From Megasphaera sp. UBA1696 (GTDB lineage Bacteria > Bacillota > Negativicutes > Veillonellales > Megasphaeraceae), in NCBI GenBank assembly GCA_002319965.1, contig DCJQ01000047.1, positions 1 through 22,905 on the forward strand: DNA of 22,905 bases, read 5' to 3'. This document shows positions 1-6,006 of the stretch, one piece after another. Each line of letters opens with the position of its first letter. Positions within the stretch are counted from its first letter, which is position 1. The notes beneath the pieces are model-generated. The model made no database searches and was not told where the DNA came from. It saw only the letters and a program-made list of their open reading frames with translations. Made by a program: the position numbers and the translations under genes.

Positions 1-167
1 AGGACGGTTTCATCGCCGCGCCAGGTAAAGTGGGAGAGACCCCAGGCTGTAAGAGGGCCGTGGCTTTCGTTCATGCGGGCCAGCATCTGTTCGCCAGCTT
101 CGCCTGTCGGTTTGGCCGGATTGCCGGCAGCCGTAATGGCCCGTTGTCTTTTATCAGTTTCACTCAT
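1..167 (-). CDS. Class I SAM-dependent methyltransferase, N-terminal part (cut by window edge)
   Basis: The first 55 codons of a minus-strand gene, starting at ATG 167..165 after a good AGGTGA ribosome site at 179..174; the rest lies left of the window. The visible protein begins MSETDKRQRAITAAGNPAKP and runs to the beta-1 strand that leads into the SAM-binding loop. It is almost identical to residues 1-57 of the complete methyltransferase at 5058-5705. By my alignment bases 1-140 match 5539-5678 with five mismatches. The extreme N-terminus (about residues 2-8) has diverged. Family knowledge: UbiE/Methyltransf_11-type enzymes methylate small molecules; the substrate cannot be told. This is a recent duplicate. 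Confidence 0.88.
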   Translation of the reverse strand, partial: MSETDKRQRAITAAGNPAKPTGEAGEQMLARMNESHGPLTAWGLSHFTWRGDETV

Positions 168-206
168 GTCATATCACCTGCTTTCTAAACGATAGGTACT
201 GTCTCT

Positions 207-212
207 ATTATA
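207..212 (-). promoter_or_regulatory. Possible -10 box for the left methyltransferase
   Basis: TATAAT on the minus strand, about 40 nt before the start codon. The surrounding bases (tctattatacgac) are kept upstream of the paralogous gene at 5750-5755, although the rest of the leader differs, which supports function. I see no good -35 box at the right distance. Confidence 0.4.
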
Positions 213-261
213 CGACGTCTGCTTCAAAAAGGAGAGAAACTGGAGAAAAATGACAAACTAA

Positions 262-289
262 TTGACATATTGGTAAAAATAGATATAAT
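262..289 (+). promoter_or_regulatory. Near-consensus sigma-A promoter for the 309-524 gene
   Basis: TTGACA at 262-267, a 16-bp spacer and TATAAT at 284-289. Transcription should start near 296, only about 12 nt before ATG 309. It probably also drives the reductase gene at 550, because no terminator lies between the two genes. Confidence 0.8.
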
Positions 290-308
290 ATAAGCGTGAA
301 CGGAAGCG

Positions 309-524
309 ATGGAGGGCGAACGCATCTTGGAATTGAAGGAATTTTTGAAGGATTTAACCATTGATGCCCTTAGTGACGCTATCAATGCTTCCATCGTTAC
401 GGCAATTTACGGACAGATACCTGATCAGATGCAGGAGAAGAGGATTGAACGCCTGCAGGCCGTGTATGATACATACGGTGAACAAGTCCTGCGCCAACTG
501 CGGGACTCCCTGGGCGCTATCTGA
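309..524 (+). CDS. Small hypothetical protein, 71 aa
   Basis: A 71-residue, mostly helical, charged protein without cysteine, membrane segment or signal peptide; I do not recognise the family. It has a strong promoter at 262-289, and 25 nt separate its stop codon from the next gene, so the two are probably one transcript. The start is uncertain. ATG 309 has no Shine-Dalgarno and would sit about 12 nt into the mRNA. A GGAGGG at 310-315 lies inside the frame and could serve a downstream TTG at 327 (codon 7). Being real is supported by the promoter and by the operon-like position; its role is unknown, and the neighbour hints only at redox or flavin metabolism. Confidence 0.6.
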   Translation: MEGERILELKEFLKDLTIDALSDAINASIVTAIYGQIPDQMQEKRIERLQAVYDTYGEQVLRQLRDSLGAI

Positions 525-549
525 TTATTTACTTTAGGAGGAGATGCAG

Positions 550-1092
550 ATGAAGAAAAAAGTTTTGATTATCGGCACCAGTCCGCGCCTTCACGGCAAC
601 ACCAACATCTTGGCTAAATCTTTTGCCAAAGGGGCTGAGGCCGCCGGTCATGAGGTAGAATTTATTCCTCTCGCTGGCAAGCGCATAGGTTTCTGTGTCG
701 GCTGTTGGGGCTGTCTTGAAAGCCAGTCCTGTGTTGTCAACCGTGATGACGCCGAAAATGCCGTCCAGAAAATTCGCCATGCCGACGTTGTCGTCTTTGC
801 CACTCCCATCTATTATTACGAAATGAGCGGCCAAATGAAGACCCTGCTCGATCGCACAAACTGCCTCTATAAGGCTGATTATGATTTCCGCGACGTCTAC
901 CTGCTCACGGCAGCAGAAGACACGTCGCCCGATACGCCGGAACACGCCATTGGCGGTTTAAAAGGCTGGCTGAAAGTCTTTAACAAAGCGAGCCTGAAGG
1001 GCACCCTCTTTGCCGGCGGAACTCTGGAAGACGGGACCATTGAAGGGCACCCGGAATTAGAAGAAGCCGAAGCCATGGGACGAAACGTATAA
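550..1092 (+). CDS. NADPH-dependent FMN reductase / flavodoxin-fold iron-sulfur flavoprotein-like
   Basis: A 180-residue flavodoxin-fold oxidoreductase. Seen: an N-terminal beta strand and phosphate loop (VLIIGTSPRLHGNT, residues 5-18) for FMN; a cysteine cluster CVGCWGC (C49, C52, C55); a second FMN-contact segment TPIYYYEMSGQMKTLLDR (85-102). Length and motifs fit the NADPH-dependent FMN reductase/WrbA-like superfamily, whose members reduce FMN, quinones or nitro compounds in the cytoplasm. The CxxCxxC cluster is common in this subgroup and may be redox-active. I chose ATG 550 rather than ATG 544: AGGAGG at 537-542 is 7 nt from 550 but only 1 nt from 544. It is probably co-transcribed with the 71-aa gene upstream. 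The physiological substrate is not visible. Confidence 0.88.
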   Translation: MKKKVLIIGTSPRLHGNTNILAKSFAKGAEAAGHEVEFIPLAGKRIGFCVGCWGCLESQSCVVNRDDAENAVQKIRHADVVVFATPIYYYEMSGQMKTLLDRTNCLYKADYDFRDVYLLTAAEDTSPDTPEHAIGGLKGWLKVFNKASLKGTLFAGGTLEDGTIEGHPELEEAEAMGRNV

Positions 1093-1221
1093 ACGGATCC
1101 GTCCTCTGTTTTCGTCAAAATATGCAATGCTCTTGAAATTCCTTATCGCGATGGCATGGGGAAATCATCGAGAGTTGCAGAATCAATTAAACGGTTAGAC
1201 CCTTATGCAAGGGGTGTCTCT

Positions 1222-1256
1222 CAGAGGAGTCAGCATGTTGTTGGCTCCTCTTTTTG
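1222..1256 (+). terminator. Intrinsic terminator after the reductase transcript
   Basis: AGAGGAG (1223-1229) pairs with CTCCTCT (1245-1251), followed by a short T run. It lies 130 nt after the reductase stop and ends that transcript. Confidence 0.75.
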
Positions 1257-1464
1257 CGTACATAAATTCGAATCTGATAGGTAACCCCTTCGGATTTTGG
1301 ACAAAGCCATAATCCAGATAGCGTAATGGCCCTTGAATCCTTTCATCCGTGGATTAAGCGGTATAAGCGTCATGAGAAAATAAAAACTTCCGGAACAAGA
1401 GGAACTTCTATCATGACGAAAGGCAGAAAGACGGCCTTTCCGCCAGATGGTTGACATTTATCGG

Positions 1465-1596
1465 CTACAGGACCAAAAGATAAGATAATAAGGTATCTTG
1501 CTGAAACGTTAGGCTGCTTGCATTGAAATACTGGTTATAAAAGCTGGTCATCAGCTGATAGGCCTGGTGCAGGTTGGGACAAAAGCATTTATTCAT
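1465..1596 (-). CDS. Possible small protein, 43 aa
   Basis: ATG 1596..1594 follows AGGTGA (1607..1602) at about 6 nt, which is a good ribosome site, and TAG 1467..1465 ends the frame after 43 codons. The product starts MNKCFCPNLHQAYQLM and is rich in Gln, Ser, Tyr and Leu; I do not recognise it. A TTGACA -35-like box lies at 1655..1650 on the minus strand, without a convincing -10. It could be a genuine small protein or the surviving 5' end of a broken gene, since other minus-strand open frames follow it in shifted phases. Confidence 0.35.
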   Translation of the reverse strand: MNKCFCPNLHQAYQLMTSFYNQYFNASSLTFQQDTLLSYLLVL

Positions 1597-1684
1597 GGAT
1601 TATCACCTCAGGCAATGTAGATGTACCTTACAGATTAAAAAAAGAAATTTGTCAAGATGCAGCAGCAAGTACGCCCGGCAACTG

Positions 1685-1714
1685 TTCACCCAGGAGAGAG
1701 ACCTATGTTAGAAT
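1685..1714 (+). promoter_or_regulatory. Possible promoter of the sigma-54 activator gene
   Basis: TTCACC (1685-1690), an 18-bp spacer and TAGAAT (1709-1714), preceded by TGT as in an extended -10. It would give a leader of about 30 nt. The -35 match is weak. Confidence 0.4.
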
Positions 1715-1750
1715 ATGAGTAAGGAAACGTAAAAATAAGGGGGAGTTTTC

Positions 1751-3448
1751 GTGAAATTTGAAGCCGCTGATTATTTTTCTGCGCTCGATGCCGTGTACTG
1801 TGCGATTATCGTTGTCGACTGCGAGGGAAAAATTTGTTTTAAGAATGCTTCGTCCTACCGCTTAGTCAAGGAAACCGGCTTTAGCCATAGTCAAATTGTT
1901 TCCCGGTTTAACCGACAGATTGATGTCGGCCAAGGGCAAGGGCGGTTTACCCTGCAAAATAGAAACCGCTGGATTATCTGCCATGTTTATCCTTGGATTC
2001 GCGGCATGCGCCGGCTAGGCAGTATCCTGGTTCTGCACGAATCCGGACATGAAACCTGCTCGCAGCAGGAAGTCGACTGGGTCAATATTATCAACCGGGA
2101 AATTAACGCCGTCATCGAAACTTCCACGAACGGCATCATTGTTACGGACGAGCAGGGAATTATCAGCCGCATCAACGCCGCTATTGAGAAGTTATTCAAT
2201 GTACAGCGCCGCAATATTCTCGGCCATTCGGTCAGCGAATTTAGTCAAAACCAACAAATACCCGAAGAGATTGTAGACCAAGTTCTCACAGAGGGCAAAA
2301 CGATTACATTGTCCAGCGATTATAACGAAAAAAAACTTATTTTTACAGGCACTCCCATTACTGATGAAAAAGGAAAGCTGACCAGCGCTGTCGTGACCAT
2401 TCAAGATATTTCAGCTATCTTGGACTTGCGCCGTCGCCTAGAAGAACAAAAGCTGAAACTCGACGATTACACCCAGCAGCTTGCTCGGATGCAGCCGCCG
2501 CAGGCAGATTCCGTGATTGCCAACAGTTCTCAAATGAAAAAAATCTTAGCACAGATAAAAATTATCGCACCGCTTGATTCTACCGTACTCATTACGGGTG
2601 AATCTGGGACCGGAAAAGAAATCATTGCGAATGAAATCTACAAGAAGAGCAGCCGTCAGGGAAAGCCTTTTATTAAAATAAATTGTGGGGCTATCCCGGA
2701 TTCCCTATTTGAATCAGAACTCTTTGGTTATACCAGCGGGTCCTTTACCGGTGCAAAAAAGCAGGGAAAAACAGGATTTTTTAAACTAGCGGATAAGGGC
2801 ACCTTGCTCCTGGACGAAGTTGGTGAACTCAGTTTAGCTGCTCAGGTTAAACTCCTGCGCGTTATCCAGGAAAAACAGGTACTGCCTTTAGGCGCCGACA
2901 AGCCGGAGCCTGTCGATGTCCGGCTGCTGGCGGCTACCAATCGGGATCTCTGGCAGATGGTCGAAGCAGGAAAATTTCGTCAGGATTTGTATTACCGCCT
3001 GCATGTCATCCATTTGGAAATTCCGCCGCTGCGTGAGCGTCCGGAAGACATCATTCACCTCAGTCAGCTCTTTCTCGCCAAGTTCAACCAAAAATATAAA
3101 CAAAAAAAGAATTTCTCTTTGGAATTAGCCCGTCTTCTACTCAGTCAGCCCTGGCCCGGTAATATTCGGGAATTGGAAAATGTTTTGGAAACGATGGTTA
3201 TTCTCTCTCCGGGAGATGTCCTCCTGCCGAAAAATTTTCCGGGAGAACAAGATCCGGAATCGCAAGAAAATCAAACCGGTGTCCATGTACAGGGAATCTT
3301 ACCCTGGCGACAGGCTTTGGCAGAAACCGAGCGGCAATTGTTACTGCAGGCGCAAAAAAAATATAAAACCACACGGGAGATTGCAAAGGCTCTTGGCGTC
3401 AACCAGTCCACCGTGTCTCGGAAATTGAAAGAATACCAGCTTGCTTGA
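1751..3448 (+). CDS. Sigma-54-dependent transcriptional activator (PAS-PAS-AAA+-Fis HTH)
   Basis: A 565-residue enhancer-binding protein. GTG 1751 is 5 nt after AAGGGGGAG. Domains: a PAS-like sensor at about 8-100; a second PAS domain at about 112-225; a coiled linker (225-245); a sigma-54 AAA+ ATPase at about 255-495 with Walker A GESGTGKE (283-290), the sigma-54 contact loop GSFTGA (330-335, usually GAFTGA), Walker B LLLDEVGE (352-359) and GNIRE (470-474); and a C-terminal Fis/TyrR-like helix-turn-helix (540-562). It lacks a phospho-receiver domain, so it should respond to a small molecule or redox cue through PAS rather than to a kinase. A twin dyad overlaps its stop codon, and a -24/-12 promoter precedes the next gene, so the DUF169 gene is its probable target. 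The S for A change in GAFTGA is a known tolerated variant. Confidence 0.95.
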   Translation: MKFEAADYFSALDAVYCAIIVVDCEGKICFKNASSYRLVKETGFSHSQIVSRFNRQIDVGQGQGRFTLQNRNRWIICHVYPWIRGMRRLGSILVLHESGHETCSQQEVDWVNIINREINAVIETSTNGIIVTDEQGIISRINAAIEKLFNVQRRNILGHSVSEFSQNQQIPEEIVDQVLTEGKTITLSSDYNEKKLIFTGTPITDEKGKLTSAVVTIQDISAILDLRRRLEEQKLKLDDYTQQLARMQPPQADSVIANSSQMKKILAQIKIIAPLDSTVLITGESGTGKEIIANEIYKKSSRQGKPFIKINCGAIPDSLFESELFGYTSGSFTGAKKQGKTGFFKLADKGTLLLDEVGELSLAAQVKLLRVIQEKQVLPLGADKPEPVDVRLLAATNRDLWQMVEAGKFRQDLYYRLHVIHLEIPPLRERPEDIIHLSQLFLAKFNQKYKQKKNFSLELARLLLSQPWPGNIRELENVLETMVILSPGDVLLPKNFPGEQDPESQENQTGVHVQGILPWRQALAETERQLLLQAQKKYKTTREIAKALGVNQSTVSRKLKEYQLA

Positions 3449-3484
3449 TGCGAATTTGCATAAATTGATGCAAATTCGCATCAA
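3445..3484. promoter_or_regulatory. Twin-dyad enhancer candidate (17-bp perfect inverted repeat)
   Basis: TTGATGCGAATTTGCAT (3445-3461) is exactly mirrored at 3468-3484 with a 6-nt spacer. Each arm is itself a near-palindrome (ATGC-N6-GCAT), so there are two operator-like dyads with centres 20 bp apart, about two helical turns. This geometry, 150-190 bp upstream of a -24/-12 promoter, is typical of enhancer sites for sigma-54 activators. No T run follows, so it is unlikely to be a terminator. It overlaps the activator stop codon. Confidence 0.65.
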
Positions 3485-3517
3485 ATGGAGTTACTGGGCC
3501 ACTAAAGGCCAGTAAGT

Positions 3518-3573
3518 AAAGCCCGTAAATCTTTGATGCAGTTTTACATCAAAGATTTACGGGTTTTCTTTTT
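3518..3573 (+). terminator. Strong intrinsic terminator after the activator gene
   Basis: CCCGTAAATCTTTGATG (3522-3538) pairs perfectly with 3547-3563 across an 8-nt loop, followed by TTTTCTTTTT. The A run at 3518-3520 can extend pairing into the T tract. It isolates the activator transcript from the sigma-54 promoter downstream. A further bulged hairpin at 3491-3516 lies just before it. Confidence 0.92.
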
Positions 3574-3635
3574 CTATTTTTTTATAAACTGGCTTATTGT
3601 CTGTAACGGCGACCTTCTGTTTAGAAAAAAATATA

Positions 3636-3652
3636 TTGGCACATTAATTTCA
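3636..3652 (+). promoter_or_regulatory. Sigma-54 (-24/-12) promoter of the DUF169 gene
   Basis: TTGGCAC, five bases, then TTTCA, against the consensus TTGGCAC-N5-TTGCA/T; only the G at -13 differs. Transcription would start near 3664, leaving a leader of about 46 nt. The sigma-54 activator gene directly upstream supports it. Confidence 0.8.
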
Positions 3653-3709
3653 TATAGAATAGTGAAAGATAAATTCCCTATTTAGTTTATACGAAAGGAT
3701 ATGATTCTC

Positions 3710-4498
3710 ATGACAACACAGGAATTAATGGCCAAAACTTTACAGACGCTTACCAGTCGGGTACGTCCCACCACTTCTCCCATTGGCGTCAAATTATTAA
3801 AGAGCGCAGAACAGCTGCCGGCAAAATACAAGAGTCCGAAAAAAATGGGGAAACGCTGGGGTGTCTGTCAAGCCCTCTTTGCTGCCCGCTGCATTGGCTG
3901 GATGGTCGTTCTCACACCAGAAGATCAGGCTTGTTCCCTGGCTCAATCCTTAATTGGTTTTGACAAGCGTATCCCCTTCTATACAGAGGGAAATCTGGCC
4001 TGCGGCATGTTCACGGAGACAACAGAAGCGGGAAAGAACTCGGAAGAAGTTCTCGGCAAATTCCCGGAAGGCGAATACCAATATTTAGTTATTGGTCCTT
4101 TGGACAAATTTGCTAATCTTGCCCCGGATTTCATCTGGGTCTACGGTATGCCGGGACAAATTACCCGCCTCATTCAGGCTGCGCTTTACAAAAATGGGGG
4201 CAGTATCACCTCTTCCTTCACCGGGCGAGGCGGTTGTATCAGTGCCATTGCCGGGACAATCAATAAACAGGCCTGCCAAGTGGTCGTCAATGGCAATGGT
4301 GAACGGGTATTCGCTCATGCGCAGGATATAGAAATGTCTTTCACGATTCCTTGGAATAAAGTGGAAGAAGTGATGGACGGACTGGAAGCCACCCACAAAA
4401 ACGGTGTCCGTTACCCATATCCTGCTTTCTTCAACTATACACCTGATTTCCCGCCTAAGTATCAAAAGTTAGAAGAACTCTGGCAGGAAAACGAATGA
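3710..4498 (+). CDS. DUF169 family protein
   Basis: A 262-residue cytoplasmic protein that resembles the DUF169 (COG2043) family, whose function is unknown. Recognisable features are an N-terminal IGVKLL segment (25-30), the cysteine-bearing stretch around RWGVCQALFAARC (49-61), C75 and C98, and a glycine-rich RGGCISAI segment in the middle. I start at ATG 3710: AAAGGA at 3694-3699 is 10 nt away, whereas ATG 3701 would be only 1 nt from it. It has its own sigma-54 promoter and is probably switched on by the PAS activator upstream. Its stop overlaps the ATG of a short frame at 4495 (ATGA). The cysteines suggest metal or cofactor binding, but that is inference. Confidence 0.82.
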   Translation: MTTQELMAKTLQTLTSRVRPTTSPIGVKLLKSAEQLPAKYKSPKKMGKRWGVCQALFAARCIGWMVVLTPEDQACSLAQSLIGFDKRIPFYTEGNLACGMFTETTEAGKNSEEVLGKFPEGEYQYLVIGPLDKFANLAPDFIWVYGMPGQITRLIQAALYKNGGSITSSFTGRGGCISAIAGTINKQACQVVVNGNGERVFAHAQDIEMSFTIPWNKVEEVMDGLEATHKNGVRYPYPAFFNYTPDFPPKYQKLEELWQENE

Positions 4499-4607
4499 AA
4501 AAGGATTTATCCTTTTGCGGGGTGTTTGCCCAGGTCTGTCCCCTGGTTGTGAGTGAATGGGACAATACCGATTGGGTTCCGGGAATCTGCATTACATGAC
4601 AGACCTG
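4499..4607 (+). other. Folded segment after the DUF169 gene: hairpin plus 10-bp long-range inverted repeat
   Basis: AAAAGGAT/ATCCTTTT (4499-4516) forms a short hairpin right after the stop codon. Then CAGGTCTGTC (4531-4540) is exactly complementary to GACAGACCTG (4598-4607), enclosing 57 nt with further possible pairing (TCCC...GG with CC...GGGA). There is no clean T tract. It could be a weak terminator plus a structured 3' end, or chance. A 34-codon frame (4495-4599) covers it. Confidence 0.35.
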
Positions 4608-4620
4608 TATTAAAAGATGT

Positions 4621-4743
4621 TCAGTAGGAGCTAATGATTTTGAAGACGCAGCTTTTTTTCTCATAAGAAATATCCGGCAACGCATTTTCAGCAACTGGAT
4701 CCGTCAGAAATTTTTCTTTAGACTGCTGAGCAATAGCTTTTAT
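4621..4743 (-). pseudogene. Possible decayed minus-strand gene, 40 codons, no canonical start
   Basis: AGGAGG lies at 4752..4747 on the minus strand, followed after 3 nt by ATA instead of a start codon. The frame then stays open for 40 codons to TGA 4623..4621, with a natural-looking composition (it ends ...SCVFKIISSY). An in-frame TAA lies just upstream of the ribosome site, so it is not the tail of a longer frame. A start-codon mutation or a non-canonical start would explain it. I do not recognise the product. Confidence 0.3.
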
Positions 4744-4824
4744 CTGCCTCCTTTAGGATATAGGTGCAGGGGAAAATTGTACTTATCTTTAAGGGATTAT
4801 TTGATACATTCTCATTTTTGAGAA

Positions 4825-4996
4825 AGGCCGGTGGAGTAGAACTCAAATGGACTCATGACGCTGAGACGGCTAGCAGCCAAGTCAAGGAAAAAGGCTACGC
4901 CGATGCCCGGCAGCACTACGCCGGGAAAGTCATCCTCGTCGGCGTCAATTATGATAAAAAACGAAGGACCATGAATGCCTCATCGAAGAATGGTAG
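4825..4996 (+). pseudogene. Remnant of the C-terminal PD-(D/E)XK nuclease domain of an AAA-ATPase-like protein
   Basis: The frame carries GGVELKWTHDAETA followed by a KEKGYADARQHYAGK stretch and VILVGVNYDKK. This matches the conserved end of the 'AAA-ATPase-like plus PDDEXK_9' proteins common in Firmicutes and Bacteroidetes (VELKW...A..QIKEKxYA...VLLVGINYDKK). After NYDKK the natural ending HECLIEEW plus TAG is found in a frame reached by deleting one base near 4962-4969, so the gene is frameshifted. Only the last 55 or so codons survive; the ATPase part and start are gone. In intact proteins the ELKW lysine and acidic residues form the nuclease site. Confidence 0.7.
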
Positions 4997-5007
4997 GCTG
5001 ACATGGG

Positions 5008-5050
5008 AAAAGAGAGTATCCATCATGGCAGACGGATACTCTCTTTTTTT
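5008..5050. terminator. Bidirectional intrinsic terminator
   Basis: AGAGAGTATCC (5011-5021) pairs with GGATACTCTCT (5034-5044), extended by flanking A/T runs (AAA at 5008-5010, seven T at 5044-5050). The plus-strand T tract is strong; on the minus strand a TTTT follows, so it can also end the methyltransferase transcript that stops at 5058. Confidence 0.85.
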
Positions 5051-5057
5051 GATGGTT

Positions 5058-5705
5058 CTATTTTCTTCCTTCGACGCAGATCCAGCCTTCGTTGGGCTCG
5101 ATGTGGACAGTGACGGATGTGAAGCCGGCACTGCGGAAAATGGTTTCGAAGGTTTCCGGCGTCGGGTTGTAGAGGTTATAGTGTTTGATGTTTTCTCGAG
5201 TGGCCGGGCTGAGGTCGGGCCGTTCGTAGATTTCGGCGATGAGCAGGAAGGTGCCGCCTTTTTTGAGGACCCGGCTGACTTCTTTCAGGTTTTCCGGCGG
5301 ATCGGGCCAGAAGTAGAAGCTTTCGACGGTCGTAATCTTATCGAAGCTGTCGCCGGCAAAGGGCAATTTTTCGACGGAGCCTTGGGAGACGTCCATCTTT
5401 CCGGCTTTTATGGCCTCGGTATTTGTTTGACGGGACATCCGGACCGACGTTTCGGAATAGTCGATGCCCGTAAGATGGCCTGTGGTTACGCAATCACTCA
5501 TGCGTTTTAAAGTGGCACCGCCGCCGCAGCCGATGTCGAGGACGGTTTCATCGCCGCGCCAGTTAAAGTGGGAGAGGCCCCAGGCCGTAAGAGGGCCGTG
5601 GCTTTCGTTCATGCGGGCCAGCATCTGTTCGCCGGCTTCTCCTGTCGGTTTGGCCGGATTGCCGGCAGCCGTAATGGCTTTTTCATTTTTAGTATCGGTA
5701 CTCAT
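5058..5705 (-). CDS. Class I SAM-dependent methyltransferase
   Basis: A 215-residue cytoplasmic enzyme starting at ATG 5705..5703, 5 nt after AGGTGA (5716..5711). Motif I VLDIGCGGG lies at 55-63, a motif-II-like acidic strand end (IDYSE) follows, then the post-motif segment VESFYFWPDPPENLKEVSRV and a C-terminal sheet ending in GWICVEGRK. This is the UbiE/Methyltransf_11 pattern with usual length. The substrate cannot be inferred: such stand-alone enzymes methylate quinones, lipids, natural products or toxic ions. It is a near-identical paralogue of the truncated gene at the left edge, in the same orientation. A bidirectional terminator follows at 5008-5050. Confidence 0.92.
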   Translation of the reverse strand: MSTDTKNEKAITAAGNPAKPTGEAGEQMLARMNESHGPLTAWGLSHFNWRGDETVLDIGCGGGATLKRMSDCVTTGHLTGIDYSETSVRMSRQTNTEAIKAGKMDVSQGSVEKLPFAGDSFDKITTVESFYFWPDPPENLKEVSRVLKKGGTFLLIAEIYERPDLSPATRENIKHYNLYNPTPETFETIFRSAGFTSVTVHIEPNEGWICVEGRK

Positions 5706-5749
5706 GAATATCACCTGCTTTCAATAACATATGTAGATTACTTTACTCT

Positions 5750-5755
5750 ATTATA
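5750..5755 (-). promoter_or_regulatory. Possible -10 box for the methyltransferase
   Basis: TATAAT on the minus strand 45 nt before the start codon. The flanking bases are kept in the paralogue's leader (207-212). No clear -35 box is present. Confidence 0.4.
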
Positions 5756-5900
5756 CGACAATCGGTTCGAAAAAGGGAGAATCTATAGCTTTAAAATGAT
5801 TTTTTATCATGATAGTTTTAGTCAAATACTGATGATGCATTGAAATGACATACAATATACTTGAAATAGATCTAAAATAAATTTAAAATATTATTACAAA

Positions 5901-5970
5901 TGAGATAATTTATACATGATTTAGACAAAATAAGTTGTAATATTTATTAGTATGTGATGAATTACCTTGA
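5901..5970 (+). promoter_or_regulatory. Upstream element shared by both autotransporter genes (copy 1)
   Basis: Two blocks, TGAGATAATTTATACAT (5901-5917) and TGATGAATTACCTTGA (5955-5970), recur 54 nt apart here and 53 nt apart before the second autotransporter (9540-9608). Bases between TAATATTTAT and the second block are also similar. This AT-rich stretch must contain the promoter, but I cannot assign -35 and -10 boxes with confidence. The rest of the gap 5706-6006 is AT-rich with nothing recognisable. Confidence 0.6.
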
Positions 5971-6006
5971 AAAAAGAAAGCTATTTGTTATGATGGGGTG
6001 ATATGT

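Larger units (their letters stand above)
1093..1750. other. 658-bp gap with decayed coding fragments
   Basis: No full gene is visible. The gap holds: an in-frame open stretch directly after the reductase stop (1093-1269); an intrinsic terminator (1222-1256); a minus-strand open frame without start at about 1353-1198 that reads like coding sequence; a small minus-strand ORF with its own ribosome site (1596..1465); and a weak promoter for the activator gene (1685-1714). Several frames look protein-like but are broken by stops and shifts, so I read this as old gene or insertion-sequence debris. Confidence 0.5.

Noticed and set aside
1380..1460. Insertion-sequence-like start (MTKGRKTAF...) on the plus strand
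   Set aside because: It resembles the start of some IS3-type OrfA proteins for a few residues only; a stop follows at once and no inverted repeats or transposase body were found.
2049..3386. Several short frames inside the sigma-54 activator gene
   Set aside because: All overlap the clear 565-codon gene in other frames and lack ribosome sites or recognisable domains.
4764..5510. 248-codon open frame on the plus strand
   Set aside because: Its second half is antisense to the methyltransferase, which has clear motifs and a ribosome site on the minus strand. Only the first part (4825-4960) is meaningful, as the nuclease-domain relic.
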